Assembly: GCA_038253125.1 (NCBI GenBank)
Contig: JBBSHM010000025.1
Location: forward strand, 1 to 32,028
From: JAUJNH01 sp038253125
GTDB lineage: Bacteria; Actinomycetota; Acidimicrobiia; Acidimicrobiales; JAUJNH01
Direction of reading: 5' to 3'
Length of the DNA: 32,028 nt
Numbering within the stretch: position 1 is the first letter of the stretch; every line of letters starts with the position of its first letter. Shown piece by piece: positions 15,101 to 22,056 of this stretch. Both the position numbers and the translations under genes were made by a program. The notes below the pieces were generated by a model. That model was given only the letters and a program-made list of their open reading frames with translations. It ran no database searches and was not told the origin of the DNA.

Positions 15101-15289
15101 TCAGGCGGCCCGGCTGTGGTCCGGGCTGACTGACGACCGGCGGCCCGCCGCCTCGGCCAGGGCGCGCCGGGCGGCGGCCACACCCTGCCGGCCCCGCCGG
15201 CGCGTGGCCTCGTCCAGGCGCCAGGCGGCACTCCCGGCGACTGCCTCATCCGGCAGAAGGGCCAGCTGCTCGGCGCGGTCGATGTCCAT
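15101..15289 (-). CDS. Small helical protein of unknown function
   Basis: 62 aa. The sequence begins MDIDRAEQLALLPDEAVAG and continues with WRLDEATRRRGRQGVAAARR, a basic amphipathic helix. I recall similar short proteins in other actinobacteria but cannot name a family. The ATG at 15289 is chosen because GGGAGG ends 9 nt upstream; the ATGs at 15295 and 15298 lie too close to it. The frame also stays open upstream to 15850, but that part is antisense to the DinB-like gene. Confidence 0.6.
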   Translation of the reverse strand: MDIDRAEQLALLPDEAVAGSAAWRLDEATRRRGRQGVAAARRALAEAAGRRSSVSPDHSRAA

Positions 15290-15373
15290 GTGCATCATCC
15301 TCCCGTTGGGTGTGACAACGAGATGGGGCCGCCTCGGCTTCCCGAACACGGCCCGTACGGCACACTTGTGACG

Positions 15374-15883
15374 ATGGCTGCCTGCGGCGGGTGCGGATTC
15401 GACGTCGAGGGCCTTGCGCTCGAGCGGGTCGCCGACGCTCTGCGGGGTGCCGCTCCCCGGTACCGGGATCGTTTGACCTCGGCCTCGGATGAGCGGCTCG
15501 GTCAGCGGCCCGACGCCACGACGTGGTCGGCGCTCGAATACTCGTGCCACGTCCGAGACGTCATGCTCGTGCAGCGGGACCGGATGCTGCGGGCGTTGGT
15601 CGAGGATGTGCCGACCTTCCCGCCGATGTACCGCGAGGAGCGGGTGACGCTGGCCGGCTACGCCACCGAGCCGCCGGCGCTGGTGGCCGACGAGCTGGGC
15701 TTCGCCACCGGTCTCCTGGCCCGGCTGTTCGACGGCCTGACGGCTGCGCAGCTGACCCGGCGGTGCGTGTACGGCGCCGTCCAGCGGGCCGAGGTCGACC
15801 TCGGCTGGGTCGGGCGTCACACTGTCCACGAGGCCGAGCACCACCTCCACGACATCGACCGGGTGCTACTGGCCCTGCCCTGA
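15374..15883 (+). CDS. DinB-like four-helix protein
   Basis: 169 aa. Metal-type histidines sit where DinB/DUF664 proteins have them: SALEYSCHVRDVMLVQRDR (His of helix 2) and the C-terminal RHTVHEAEHHLHDIDRVL. Members include thiol-dependent S-transferases that use mycothiol or bacillithiol, so a link to the Mca gene is possible. The N-terminal ACGGCGFD supplies two extra cysteines, an unusual feature. A GTG at 15368 is an alternative start. It diverges from the 62-aa gene with 84 nt between. Confidence 0.8.
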   Translation: MAACGGCGFDVEGLALERVADALRGAAPRYRDRLTSASDERLGQRPDATTWSALEYSCHVRDVMLVQRDRMLRALVEDVPTFPPMYREERVTLAGYATEPPALVADELGFATGLLARLFDGLTAAQLTRRCVYGAVQRAEVDLGWVGRHTVHEAEHHLHDIDRVLLALP

Positions 15884-15905
15884 GCAACCAGATGGCTCAG
15901 GAGGC

Positions 15906-16175
15906 TCAGGCGGTCCTCAGCTGTCCCGGAGGAGCACCTCGATCGTCTCCGGCGGCCGGCCCAGGCGGGCCCAGGCGCTCGGCCTCCTCGCCCAGGAGGC
16001 CGGGCTGGCGCTGCCACCGCTGCTGGCCCGCTGCGGTCGTCGGGGACAGGGTGTGCACGTCCACCAGCCGCACCGGCCCGGCCGCTGTTCGGATCACGGT
16101 GCGGACCATGGGCAGGCCGCCGACGTCGACCTCCTCGGCACCGCAGGTCGTCCAGTGTTGGAGCGGCCCGTTCCG
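15906..16175 (-). pseudogene. Probable remnant of an endonuclease/exonuclease/phosphatase-fold gene
   Basis: This fills the only gene-free stretch over 300 nt (15884-16197). A minus-strand frame reads EEVDVGGLPMVRTVIRTAA, then GPVRLVDVHTLSPTT, then QQRWQRQPGLLGEEAERLG. This looks like the middle of an EEP-superfamily domain (strand, VHTLSP His, helix). The upstream metal-site part and the downstream GDFN and SDH motifs are absent. After the helix the frame degrades; the neighbouring frame instead reads GRPPETIEVLLRDS before its stop, hinting at a frameshift. An intact but unknown 67-aa ORF (15906-16109) is the alternative. Confidence 0.35.
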
Positions 16176-16197
16176 TAAACTTCGGCGCCGAGATGCG

Positions 16198-17049
16198 GTG
16201 GAGGCCCAGCTGAACGAGGACGAGGCCTACGACGTGCTGGGGCTCGCTCCCCGCGCCGAGCCCGAGCGGGTGGACGCCGTGCACCGCCGCCTGGCCTCCC
16301 GGGCTCACCCTGACCGGTGGCTCGACGCACCGGTCGATGAGCGTGAAACGGTGCGGGCCCGCTTCGAGGAGGTGAACGAGGCCTACCGGGTGCTGAAGGC
16401 CGCCCGTCGGGCCGGTCTCGGCTCGTCGAACGGCGCCGCCTCCGGGGCTCCCCGTCGGCGGTCGGGATGGCAGCCCGAGCCGGTCCCGGAGCCGGGGGTC
16501 AGCTCTGCCCGGACCGCCTCCACGGGCGGCGCCGCCACCGTCCAGGCGCCGGTCGTGGACATCGAGGATGATCCCATCCACAAGATCCCGCCCAGGATGG
16601 TGGCGGCCGCCGTCGCCGTCGCCGTCGTCGTCGCCCTGCTGGCGGTCATCGGGCTGTCCTCGCCCTCCGCTGACGGCACCCGTCAGCGCCAGGTGCTCGG
16701 CCCTCTCGCCCACCAGCTCCTGGAGGCCGAGCGCACCGGCGACCACGGGACCATGTGGGAGCTGGCCGAGGACTCCTTCAAGGCGAGGTTCCCCCGCGAC
16801 GGCTTCGTCGCCCGCCTGGACGCCTGCCCCCGTCGGCGTCCGCCCCGCCAGGTCAGCGGCATCGAGAGCACCGGAGGTGGGGTGTGGGAGGTGCAGTGGG
16901 TCGACCCCGCCGGCACGCCCGGCCTGGCCTACTTTCGCCAGGAGGACACCTACCGCTTCGGCGCCATCCTCGACGACGGCGACCTCACGGCTCTGCTGGA
17001 GGCCCCGGTCGAGGCGGCTCGCACTCAGCGCTGGTGCCAGCTGCGGTGA
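16198..17049 (+). CDS. Membrane-anchored J-domain protein
   Basis: 283 aa. The N-terminal J domain (about 5-70) has YDVLGLAP and the diagnostic HPD at residues 37-39 (RAHPDRWL), which stimulates DnaK ATPase. A Pro/Ser-rich linker follows, then a single TM helix (about 134-153) and an extracytoplasmic domain of about 125 residues containing two cysteines (C near 207 and C near 280). The J domain would face the cytoplasm. This is not DnaJ itself, because the G/F and zinc domains are missing. The GTG at 16198 is chosen as the last start before the J domain. The frame runs open far upstream, but that part has no protein-like character. TAAACT at 16176-16181 may be its -10. Confidence 0.72.
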   Translation: MEAQLNEDEAYDVLGLAPRAEPERVDAVHRRLASRAHPDRWLDAPVDERETVRARFEEVNEAYRVLKAARRAGLGSSNGAASGAPRRRSGWQPEPVPEPGVSSARTASTGGAATVQAPVVDIEDDPIHKIPPRMVAAAVAVAVVVALLAVIGLSSPSADGTRQRQVLGPLAHQLLEAERTGDHGTMWELAEDSFKARFPRDGFVARLDACPRRRPPRQVSGIESTGGGVWEVQWVDPAGTPGLAYFRQEDTYRFGAILDDGDLTALLEAPVEAARTQRWCQLR

Positions 17050-17086
17050 CGCCACCCCCGCCTGCGGTGACGGGCGGCGACGGCCC

Positions 17087-17092
17087 TAGCCT
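17087..17092 (+). promoter_or_regulatory. Candidate -10 element TAGCCT
   Basis: TAGCCT ends 7 nt before the ATG at 17100, consistent with a leaderless mRNA. GGGAGG (17094-17099) directly abuts the ATG, too close to act as a normal ribosome site for it. Confidence 0.35.
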
Positions 17093-17099
17093 CGGGAGG

Positions 17100-17609
17100 A
17101 TGACGGGTCCGGCTGAGCTCATGGAGGACACCGACGTCACCGTGCGGGTCCACAGGGTGCCCAGGCTGCGCTGGTGGATCATCGCCGGCATCGTCGCCGC
17201 CTTCGCCGTGAGCTTCCAGCAGATCACCCAGCCCGACTACAACACCCACCACCGCGCCACAGCCGACGAGTGGTCGTGGTTCGTGGTGCCCGGGCTGGCC
17301 ATGCTCGGCTACGGCGCCTGGCGGGTGTGGCGCAGCCGGATCGAGACCGGGCCCGACGGTCTGCGGGTCGTGCGGGCGGTGGACAGCGACGATGTGCCCT
17401 GGGAGCGCCTGGCCCGCCTCGAGATGCGCCCCACGCCCAACCGGGGCGGCACGCTGATCAGCGCTCGCCTCGTCGACCAGCGGGTGGTGCGGCTAGGAAC
17501 GGTGCCCGGCCGCAAGGCGAAGCACCGGGCTCAGGCCGAGGCGTTCGTCGCCGCCCTCGAAGCTGACCGCGCCCACTTCGCGGTCGCCGTTTGCCCCAAA
17601 CCTGACTGA
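17100..17609 (+). CDS. Two-TM protein with C-terminal PH-like domain
   Basis: 169 aa. Two TM segments (about 24-40 and 60-76) are joined by a polar loop (QPDYNTHHRATADEWSW), which suggests an in-out-in topology. From about residue 78 a bacterial PH-like domain begins: RSRIETGPDGLRVVRAVDS, VPWERLARLEMRPT, then the last strand and helix. Such proteins are common in actinobacteria and uncharacterised. An ATG at 17121 is an alternative start. It follows the J-domain gene by 50 nt and precedes the carbonic anhydrase gene by 18 nt, so all three may be read together. Confidence 0.72.
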   Translation: MTGPAELMEDTDVTVRVHRVPRLRWWIIAGIVAAFAVSFQQITQPDYNTHHRATADEWSWFVVPGLAMLGYGAWRVWRSRIETGPDGLRVVRAVDSDDVPWERLARLEMRPTPNRGGTLISARLVDQRVVRLGTVPGRKAKHRAQAEAFVAALEADRAHFAVAVCPKPD

Positions 17610-17627
17610 TGTGGTCAACTTTTGGCC

Positions 17628-18119
17628 GTGACCGCCACGGAACAGCTCCTCAAGAACAACGAGGCCTACGCCTCGGCCTTCACCAAGGGTGACCTGCCGA
17701 TGCCCCCCGGCACGAAGGTGGCCGTGCTGGCCTGCATGGACGCCCGCCTCGATGTGGCCCGGGTGCTCGGCCTCCAAGAGGGCGACGCCCACGTGATCCG
17801 CAACGCGGGCGGCATCGTCACCGACGACGCCATCCGCAGCCTGGCCATCAGCCAGCGCCTGCTCGGCACCGGGGAGATCATCCTCATCCACCACACCGAC
17901 TGCGGCATGCTCACCTTCACCGACGACGCCTTCAAGCAGCAGATACTGGAGGAGACCGGGCAGAAGCCCGGATGGGCGGCAGAATCCTTCTCAGACATCG
18001 ACGCCGACGTCAAGCAGAACATCGCCCGCCTCCAGTCCAGTCCGTTCCTCCCGAACAAGGACAACGTCCGCGGCTTCGTCTACGAGGTCGAGACTGGAAA
18101 GCTGCGCGAGGTCAGCTGA
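17628..18119 (+). CDS. Beta-class carbonic anhydrase
   Basis: 163 aa. Zinc ligands and catalytic dyad are in place: C36-x-D38-x-R40 (LACMDARLD), then H89-x2-C92 (IHHTDCGM). HVIRNAGGIVTDDAIRSL is the conserved substrate and oligomer segment. The short length resembles the mycobacterial Rv1284-type enzymes. It hydrates CO2 to bicarbonate in the cytoplasm. The GTG at 17628 is preferred over the in-frame TTG at 17622. The last residues (VRGFVYEVETGKLREV) complete the fold, so the gene is intact. Confidence 0.92.
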   Translation: MTATEQLLKNNEAYASAFTKGDLPMPPGTKVAVLACMDARLDVARVLGLQEGDAHVIRNAGGIVTDDAIRSLAISQRLLGTGEIILIHHTDCGMLTFTDDAFKQQILEETGQKPGWAAESFSDIDADVKQNIARLQSSPFLPNKDNVRGFVYEVETGKLREVS

Positions 18120-18126
18120 CCTCGGC

Positions 18127-18303
18127 TCAGCTGGTGCGGGGCGGCGCCCAGTCCTGGTCGGGCGGGGTCCTGAACTTGTAGGCCGTTCCGCACGATCCGC
18201 ACGTGTAGGTGTCGGTGCCGAAGGGCCCGCCCTGCTCGGTCATCTCCAGGGCCACCTTGCAGGGGGGGCAGACCGCTTCGCTCAGCTCGGTGTCTTCAGC
18301 CAT
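18127..18303 (-). CDS. Small zinc-ribbon protein
   Basis: 58 aa. It has two knuckles, CPPC (residues 12-15) and CGSC (35-38), separated by 19 residues with a Gly-rich turn. This is a classic small zinc ribbon. The tail TYTCGSCGTAYKFRTPPDQD has no catalytic motif, so its role is unknown. The ATG at 18303 has no ribosome site but carries TAGGTT 6 nt upstream. It is convergent with the carbonic anhydrase gene and divergent from the Fur-family gene. Confidence 0.72.
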   Translation of the reverse strand: MAEDTELSEAVCPPCKVALEMTEQGGPFGTDTYTCGSCGTAYKFRTPPDQDWAPPRTS

Positions 18304-18309
18304 GGCCCC

Positions 18310-18315
18310 AACCTA
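18310..18315 (-). promoter_or_regulatory. Candidate -10 element TAGGTT
   Basis: On the minus strand TAGGTT ends exactly 6 nt before the zinc-ribbon ATG at 18303. This fits the leaderless pattern seen elsewhere in the window. Confidence 0.4.
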
Positions 18316-18364
18316 GGACGTGGCTGGGACGAGCACTGGCGCTCCTGGCATGATCGGCACCAGC

Positions 18365-18802
18365 ATGCAAGACCAGCTGCACGAGGAGGTCGGGCGCCGC
18401 CTCATCTCGCACGACCAGCGCTACACCAGCGGCCGGCGGGCCCTGGTGGGAGTGCTGGCTGAGGCCGGTCGGCCGCTCACCATCCCCGAGGTCCTGGACC
18501 GCAGCGAGGGGGTGCCCCAGTCGACCGCCTACCGCAACCTGACGGTGCTCATCGACGCTGGCGTGGCCCGGCGCGTGGCCGGGTCCGCCGATCACGGCCA
18601 CTTCGAGCTGGCCGAGGACCTCACCGGCCACCACCACCACGTCATCTGCACCACCTGCGGCACCGTCACCGACGTCCACGTCGCCCCCCGCCTCGAAACC
18701 GCCCTGGAGGCGGCCGCTGAGGCCGCCACCGCCGATCTCGGCTTCGAGGTCAGCGGCCACACCATTGACCTGCTCGGCACCTGCTTCTCCTGTCGCACCT
18801 GA
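18365..18802 (+). CDS. Fur-family metalloregulator (possibly Zur)
   Basis: 145 aa. The winged helix (about 8-75) includes the recognition region VPQSTAYRNLTVLIDAGVARR. The dimerisation domain has HHHH (89-92), CTTC (95-98) and a C-terminal CFSC (140-143). The two CxxC pairs form the structural zinc site of Fur, Zur and PerR proteins. A metal-uptake ABC operon lies 3' of it on the other strand, separated by a toxin-antitoxin pair. Zur or a manganese-type regulator is therefore likelier than iron Fur, but this is inferred from position. The ATG at 18365 is chosen; upstream residues in frame are not conserved-looking. Confidence 0.87.
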   Translation: MQDQLHEEVGRRLISHDQRYTSGRRALVGVLAEAGRPLTIPEVLDRSEGVPQSTAYRNLTVLIDAGVARRVAGSADHGHFELAEDLTGHHHHVICTTCGTVTDVHVAPRLETALEAAAEAATADLGFEVSGHTIDLLGTCFSCRT

Positions 18803-18814
18803 CCTCACCAACCT

Positions 18815-18849
18815 CATGCGGCTCCGCATGCCTTGATGCAGCGGCGCAT
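18815..18849 (+). promoter_or_regulatory. Double palindromic operator upstream of vapBC-like genes
   Basis: Two 14-bp palindromes of the form ATGC-N6-GCAT lie at 18816-18829 and 18836-18849, exactly 20 bp apart. This places them on the same face of the helix, two turns apart. The first extends to a perfect CATGCGG-CT-CCGCATG. They sit directly before a TAGGCT hexamer and the antitoxin start, as expected for autoregulation by a ribbon-helix-helix antitoxin and its toxin. Confidence 0.6.
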
Positions 18850-18850
18850 G

Positions 18851-18856
18851 TAGGCT
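18851..18856 (+). promoter_or_regulatory. Candidate -10 element TAGGCT of vapBC-like operon
   Basis: TAGGCT directly follows the second palindrome and ends 8 nt before the ATG at 18865. Repressor bound at the palindromes would block polymerase here. Confidence 0.4.
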
Positions 18857-18864
18857 CCGTGCCG

Positions 18865-19098
18865 ATGCCCAAGACGATCCAGATCCGTGATCTCGACGAT
18901 GACGTCTATGAGGCTCTCCGGCGACGTGCGGCCCAAAGCGGCCTCACCGTGCCCGAGGTTCTGCGAAGGGAGGCGACACGACTGGCGGCGCGCCCGACGG
19001 TCGAGGAGTGGCTGGCCCGAACGAGCCGCCGACCGTCGTCCATCGGCCGGGATGACGTGATCACCGCTTTGGATGAGTCCCGAGGCGAGTGGCCTTGA
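18865..19098 (+). CDS. VapB/FitA-like ribbon-helix-helix antitoxin
   Basis: 77 aa. The N-terminus KTIQIRDLDDDVYEALRRRA followed by AQSGLTVPEVLRREATRLA is a ribbon-helix-helix DNA-binding fold. The C-terminal tail (VEEWLARTSRRPSSIGRDDV) is the flexible toxin-binding part. It should neutralise the PIN toxin encoded next to it and repress their operon through the upstream palindromes. The ATG at 18865 is preferred over a GTG at 18859 because the fold starts there. Confidence 0.85.
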   Translation: MPKTIQIRDLDDDVYEALRRRAAQSGLTVPEVLRREATRLAARPTVEEWLARTSRRPSSIGRDDVITALDESRGEWP

Positions 19099-20386
19099 AG
19101 TGCTGATCGTCGACGCGTCCTGCCTCTACCACGTCGTGGCCGACACGGCTCGGGCTGACACGGTTCGCCGCCGGCTGGCCGGTGATGTTGACCACGCCGC
19201 CCCCTCGATCATCGACGCCGAGGTGGTGGGCGTGATCCGCCGCGACCACCTGATGGGCCGCCTCGACGCCACCTCGGCGGCCCAGGCCGTAGCCGACCTG
19301 CGGGACTGGCCGGGCGAGCGCTTCGCCCATCAACACCTCCTGGACCGCGTGTGGGAGCTCCGGTCGACGGTCCGGTCCTGGGACGGGTTCTACGTGGCTC
19401 TGGCCGAGGTGTTCTGCGCCACACTGGTCACCTCCGACACCAGGCTCGCCGCCGCCTCGGGCCCCAGGTGCGCAATCGAGGTCGTCTAGCATCAGCCGAG
19501 CTGTTTCCGATGAAGGGCAACTGGACGTTGGCTCGCGCCGCCGCTGTCGCGAAGAACCCTTGCTGGACCTGCTCGTGCTGGGGAGGGTCAGGACGAACGA
19601 CACGGCGAAGACGGCGGCAGCGGTTAGGGCGATGGCGCCGCCGGCGGCGATGTCGTAGGTGGCGCTGACGGCCAGGCCCACGATCCCTGAGCCGGCGCCG
19701 ACGGCAGCGGCGACGGCCATGGCGGTGCGGATGTCGTCGGTCCACAACCGGGCGGTGAGGGCGGGCACGGTGAGCACGGCGACGGCGAGGAGGGTGCCGA
19801 CCACCGGGACGGTGGTGACGAGAGCGACGGTGACGGCGGCCAGGATGCCGAGCTCGACCAGCCTGAGCCGGTAGCCGCCGGCCGCCGCTGCGCCCGGGTC
19901 GAAGGCGGTGAGCACCAGCTCCTTGTGGGTGAGGGCCAGGCCGAGGAGCAGGATCGCGCCCACCACGGCCGTGGTCGCCAGGTCGGCTGAGGTGACGGTC
20001 AGCACCGAGCCGACCAGGAACGACGACAGCTCCTTCGAGCCGCCCGACCGGGCCGACTGGAGCACGATGCCGACGGCGAAGGAGCCGGCCAGCAACACCC
20101 CGATCAGGCTGGTGTCGTCCAACGCCCGGTTGGTGCCGAGCACCACCAGCAACACGACCACCACCAGGCCGAAGGCCGATCCCCCGAGGAACAGGCTGGT
20201 GCCGAGCATCGACGCCAGAACCACGCCGGGGAAGGTGGCGTGGCTCATGGCCACCACGAAGAACGGGAGCCGGCGCAGGAGCACGTGGACCCCGACCACG
20301 CCGGCCAGGGCCCCGACCAGGACGGCCTCGAGCAGGGCGCGGCGGAAGAACGGCTGAGCGAGGCTGTCAAGGATGGGGCGGATCAC
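19061..20386 (-). CDS. Metal ABC transporter permease (ABC-3 family) with run-on C-terminus
   Basis: The open frame gives 441 aa. Residues 1-270 are a normal ABC-3 permease (ZnuB/MntB/TroC type) with about eight TM segments and the coupling region HVLLRRLPFFVVAMSHATFPG. The family usually ends near here, at about nucleotide 19576. The remaining 171 residues (Ser/Arg-rich, then Gly/His-rich) have no membrane segments. They read through the antisense of vapC to a stop at 19061. Either the original stop was lost when the toxin-antitoxin pair arrived, or the tail is real. The GTG start at 20386 overlaps the upstream permease stop by 4 nt. Confidence 0.8.
   Translation of the reverse strand: MIRPILDSLAQPFFRRALLEAVLVGALAGVVGVHVLLRRLPFFVVAMSHATFPGVVLASMLGTSLFLGGSAFGLVVVVLLVVLGTNRALDDTSLIGVLLAGSFAVGIVLQSARSGGSKELSSFLVGSVLTVTSADLATTAVVGAILLLGLALTHKELVLTAFDPGAAAAGGYRLRLVELGILAAVTVALVTTVPVVGTLLAVAVLTVPALTARLWTDDIRTAMAVAAAVGAGSGIVGLAVSATYDIAAGGAIALTAAAVFAVSFVLTLPSTSRSSKGSSRQRRREPTSSCPSSETARLMLDDLDCAPGARGGGEPGVGGDQCGAEHLGQSHVEPVPGPDRRPELPHAVQEVLMGEALARPVPQVGYGLGRRGGVEAAHQVVAADHAHHLGVDDRGGGVVNITGQPAANRVSPSRVGHDVVEAGRVDDQHFKATRLGTHPKR
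19073..19489 (+). CDS. VapC-like PIN-domain toxin (ribonuclease)
   Basis: 138 aa. The acidic residues of the Mg2+ site are present: D14 (LIVDAS), E50 (IIDAEV), D104 (WDGFYVALAE) and D122 (VTSDTRLA). VapC toxins cut tRNA or rRNA. The ATG at 19073 overlaps the antitoxin by 26 nt. A GTG at 19100, one base after the antitoxin stop, would start closer to the first strand and is an equally good choice. The gene is completely antisense to the run-on 3' part of the ABC permease frame. Confidence 0.85.
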   Translation: MSPEASGLEVLIVDASCLYHVVADTARADTVRRRLAGDVDHAAPSIIDAEVVGVIRRDHLMGRLDATSAAQAVADLRDWPGERFAHQHLLDRVWELRSTVRSWDGFYVALAEVFCATLVTSDTRLAAASGPRCAIEVV

Positions 20387-21279
20387 CGAGCCCCCTCGGC
20401 GGCCACGGCCCCGGCGGCCATGGCGGTGGCGCGGCGGCGCCCGAGGAGGCGAACGGCGGCGGCGGCGGCCACCACCACGAGGAACCCAGCGGTCATCACC
20501 AGGACCACCGTGGCCCCCGACGCCAGGTCCACTCCGTTGTCCACCGAGAGCTTGAAGCTGAGGGCCAGGCCGAGCCATCCGCAGGCGGCGGAGAAGGCCA
20601 CGGCCACGGCCATCGCCCCGCTCACCGACCGGGTCACCGAGCGGGCGGCGGCGGCCGGCGTGACCACGAAGGCCACGACCAGGACGGTGCCGACCGAGCG
20701 GATGGCGGCCACCACCACCAGGGCGACCAGGACGTTCAGCACCACCTCGAGCACGGCGGGTCGGTAGCCGAGGGCGGCCGCCCCGGCTTCGTCAAAGGCG
20801 AGCAGCACCAGCTCCTTGTGAAGCCCGAGCACCGCAGCGACGACGACCACGGCCAGCACCGCCGTCTGCACAAGCTGGTGGTCGTCGACGGTCAGGATGC
20901 GGCCGAAGAGCAGCGCGGTCAGGTCGTGCTGAAAGCTGCGGCCCCGGCTGACCAGCACCACGCCGAGGGCGAAGGCGGTGGCGGTGAGCAGGGCCAGCAC
21001 GCCGTCGGCGTCGAGGCGGCGGGCCCGGGTGGTGGCCACCAGCAGGCCGACCGTGGCCACCGCCGCGACCAGTGCCCCGAGGAGCAGGCTCTGGCCCAGC
21101 AGGAACGCAGCGGCGATCCCCGGGAACACCGTGTGCTGCAGGGCCTCGGTGACGAAGGCCAGGCGGCGCAGGAGCACGTGCACCCCGACCAGGCCCCCGA
21201 GCACGGCCAGGAGCAGGACCTGGACCAGGGCCCTCAGCATGTAGGGCGACCGGAACGGACCGACCAGCACCTCGAACAT
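20383..21279 (-). CDS. Metal ABC transporter permease (ABC-3 family)
   Basis: 298 aa and about eight TM helices. It has HVLLRRLAFVTEALQHTVFPGIAAAFLLG, the conserved N-terminal segment of zinc/manganese ABC permeases, and LLAFDEAGAAALGYRP near the middle. It forms the membrane channel with the second permease encoded downstream. The ATG at 21279 is 12 nt after the ATPase gene stop. The C-terminus is Ala/Arg-rich and ends within the next gene's start (GTGA), indicating coupling. Confidence 0.9.
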   Translation of the reverse strand: MFEVLVGPFRSPYMLRALVQVLLLAVLGGLVGVHVLLRRLAFVTEALQHTVFPGIAAAFLLGQSLLLGALVAAVATVGLLVATTRARRLDADGVLALLTATAFALGVVLVSRGRSFQHDLTALLFGRILTVDDHQLVQTAVLAVVVVAAVLGLHKELVLLAFDEAGAAALGYRPAVLEVVLNVLVALVVVAAIRSVGTVLVVAFVVTPAAAARSVTRSVSGAMAVAVAFSAACGWLGLALSFKLSVDNGVDLASGATVVLVMTAGFLVVVAAAAAVRLLGRRRATAMAAGAVAAEGAR

Positions 21280-21291
21280 CGGCGTCGGCCC

Positions 21292-22056
21292 CTAGCCGGC
21301 GGTGATGATGGTGGACCCGCCGGCCAGCACCAGAGCCGTGCCGCCGTAGGTCTGCTTCAGGGTTTCGGCGGTCAGGGCCTGGGCGATCGGCCCGAAGGCG
21401 ACCTGGTGGCGGTTCAGGAGGCAGGCGGCACCGCAGGCCAGGTGGGCGATCGACAGGTCGTGGGTGGCCATCACCAGGGCAACCCCGTCGGCCCTCAGCT
21501 CGGCCAGCACGTCGAGCACCACCTCGGTGGTGGTGGAGTCGAGGCCGTTGAACGGCTCGTCGAGCAGCAGCAGGCGGGCCTCCTGGGCGATGGCCCGGGC
21601 CAGCAGCACCCGTTGGCGCTGGCCTCCCGAGAGCGTGCCGAAGCGGTCTGCCGCCCGGGAGCTGAGCCCCACCCGGTCCAGGGCGGATGCGGCCGCCTGC
21701 CTGTCCCGCCGGCCCGGCCGCCGCAGCCAGCCCACCTGGCGGTAACGCCCCATCAGCACCACCTGCATGGCGTCGACCGGGAACCGGGGATCGAGGGTGT
21801 CGGCCTGGGGGACGTAGGCCACGCTGCCGCGGGCCCGCTCGGGGGTGGTGCCCAGCACCTCGACGGTCCCGGCGACCACCGGGACCAGGCCGAGGATCGA
21901 CCTGATCAGCGTCGACTTGCCGGCGCCGTTCGGGCCGATGAGAGCCAGCGAGCCTCCGGGCTCGACCGACCCGGTGACGCCCTCCAGCACCGGCTGTCGG
22001 CCGTAGGCGGCCGACAGCCCCTGCAGGCGGAGGGCGGCGTCAGGCGAGGTGGGCAA
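21292..22056 (-). CDS. Metal ABC transporter ATP-binding protein
   Basis: 254 aa. It has Walker A GPNGAGKST (41-49), Q-loop YVPQAD (80-85), signature LSGGQ (141-145), Walker B LLLLDEP (161-167) and the H-loop MATHDLS. It powers uptake through the two permeases. The start appears to be TTG at 22056, because no ATG or GTG lies between there and the first strand. It overlaps the binding-protein gene by 17 nt. A rare TTG inside an overlap suggests translation coupled to the upstream gene. Confidence 0.9.
   Translation of the reverse strand: MPTSPDAALRLQGLSAAYGRQPVLEGVTGSVEPGGSLALIGPNGAGKSTLIRSILGLVPVVAGTVEVLGTTPERARGSVAYVPQADTLDPRFPVDAMQVVLMGRYRQVGWLRRPGRRDRQAAASALDRVGLSSRAADRFGTLSGGQRQRVLLARAIAQEARLLLLDEPFNGLDSTTTEVVLDVLAELRADGVALVMATHDLSIAHLACGAACLLNRHQVAFGPIAQALTAETLKQTYGGTALVLAGGSTIITAG

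Noticed and set aside
15523..16197. Upstream extension of the J-domain frame
   Set aside because: It overlaps the DinB-like gene in another frame and has no domain character, so the start at 16198 is preferred.
15817..17055. Minus-strand ORF of 412 codons
   Set aside because: It is antisense to the J-domain gene with its HPD motif. Only a different frame in 15906-16175 looks protein-like.
19428..19745. Minus-strand frame with a protein-like stretch (FFATAAARANVQLPFIG)
   Set aside because: Only about 25 residues look natural; the rest is Arg-rich and overlaps the permease frame.
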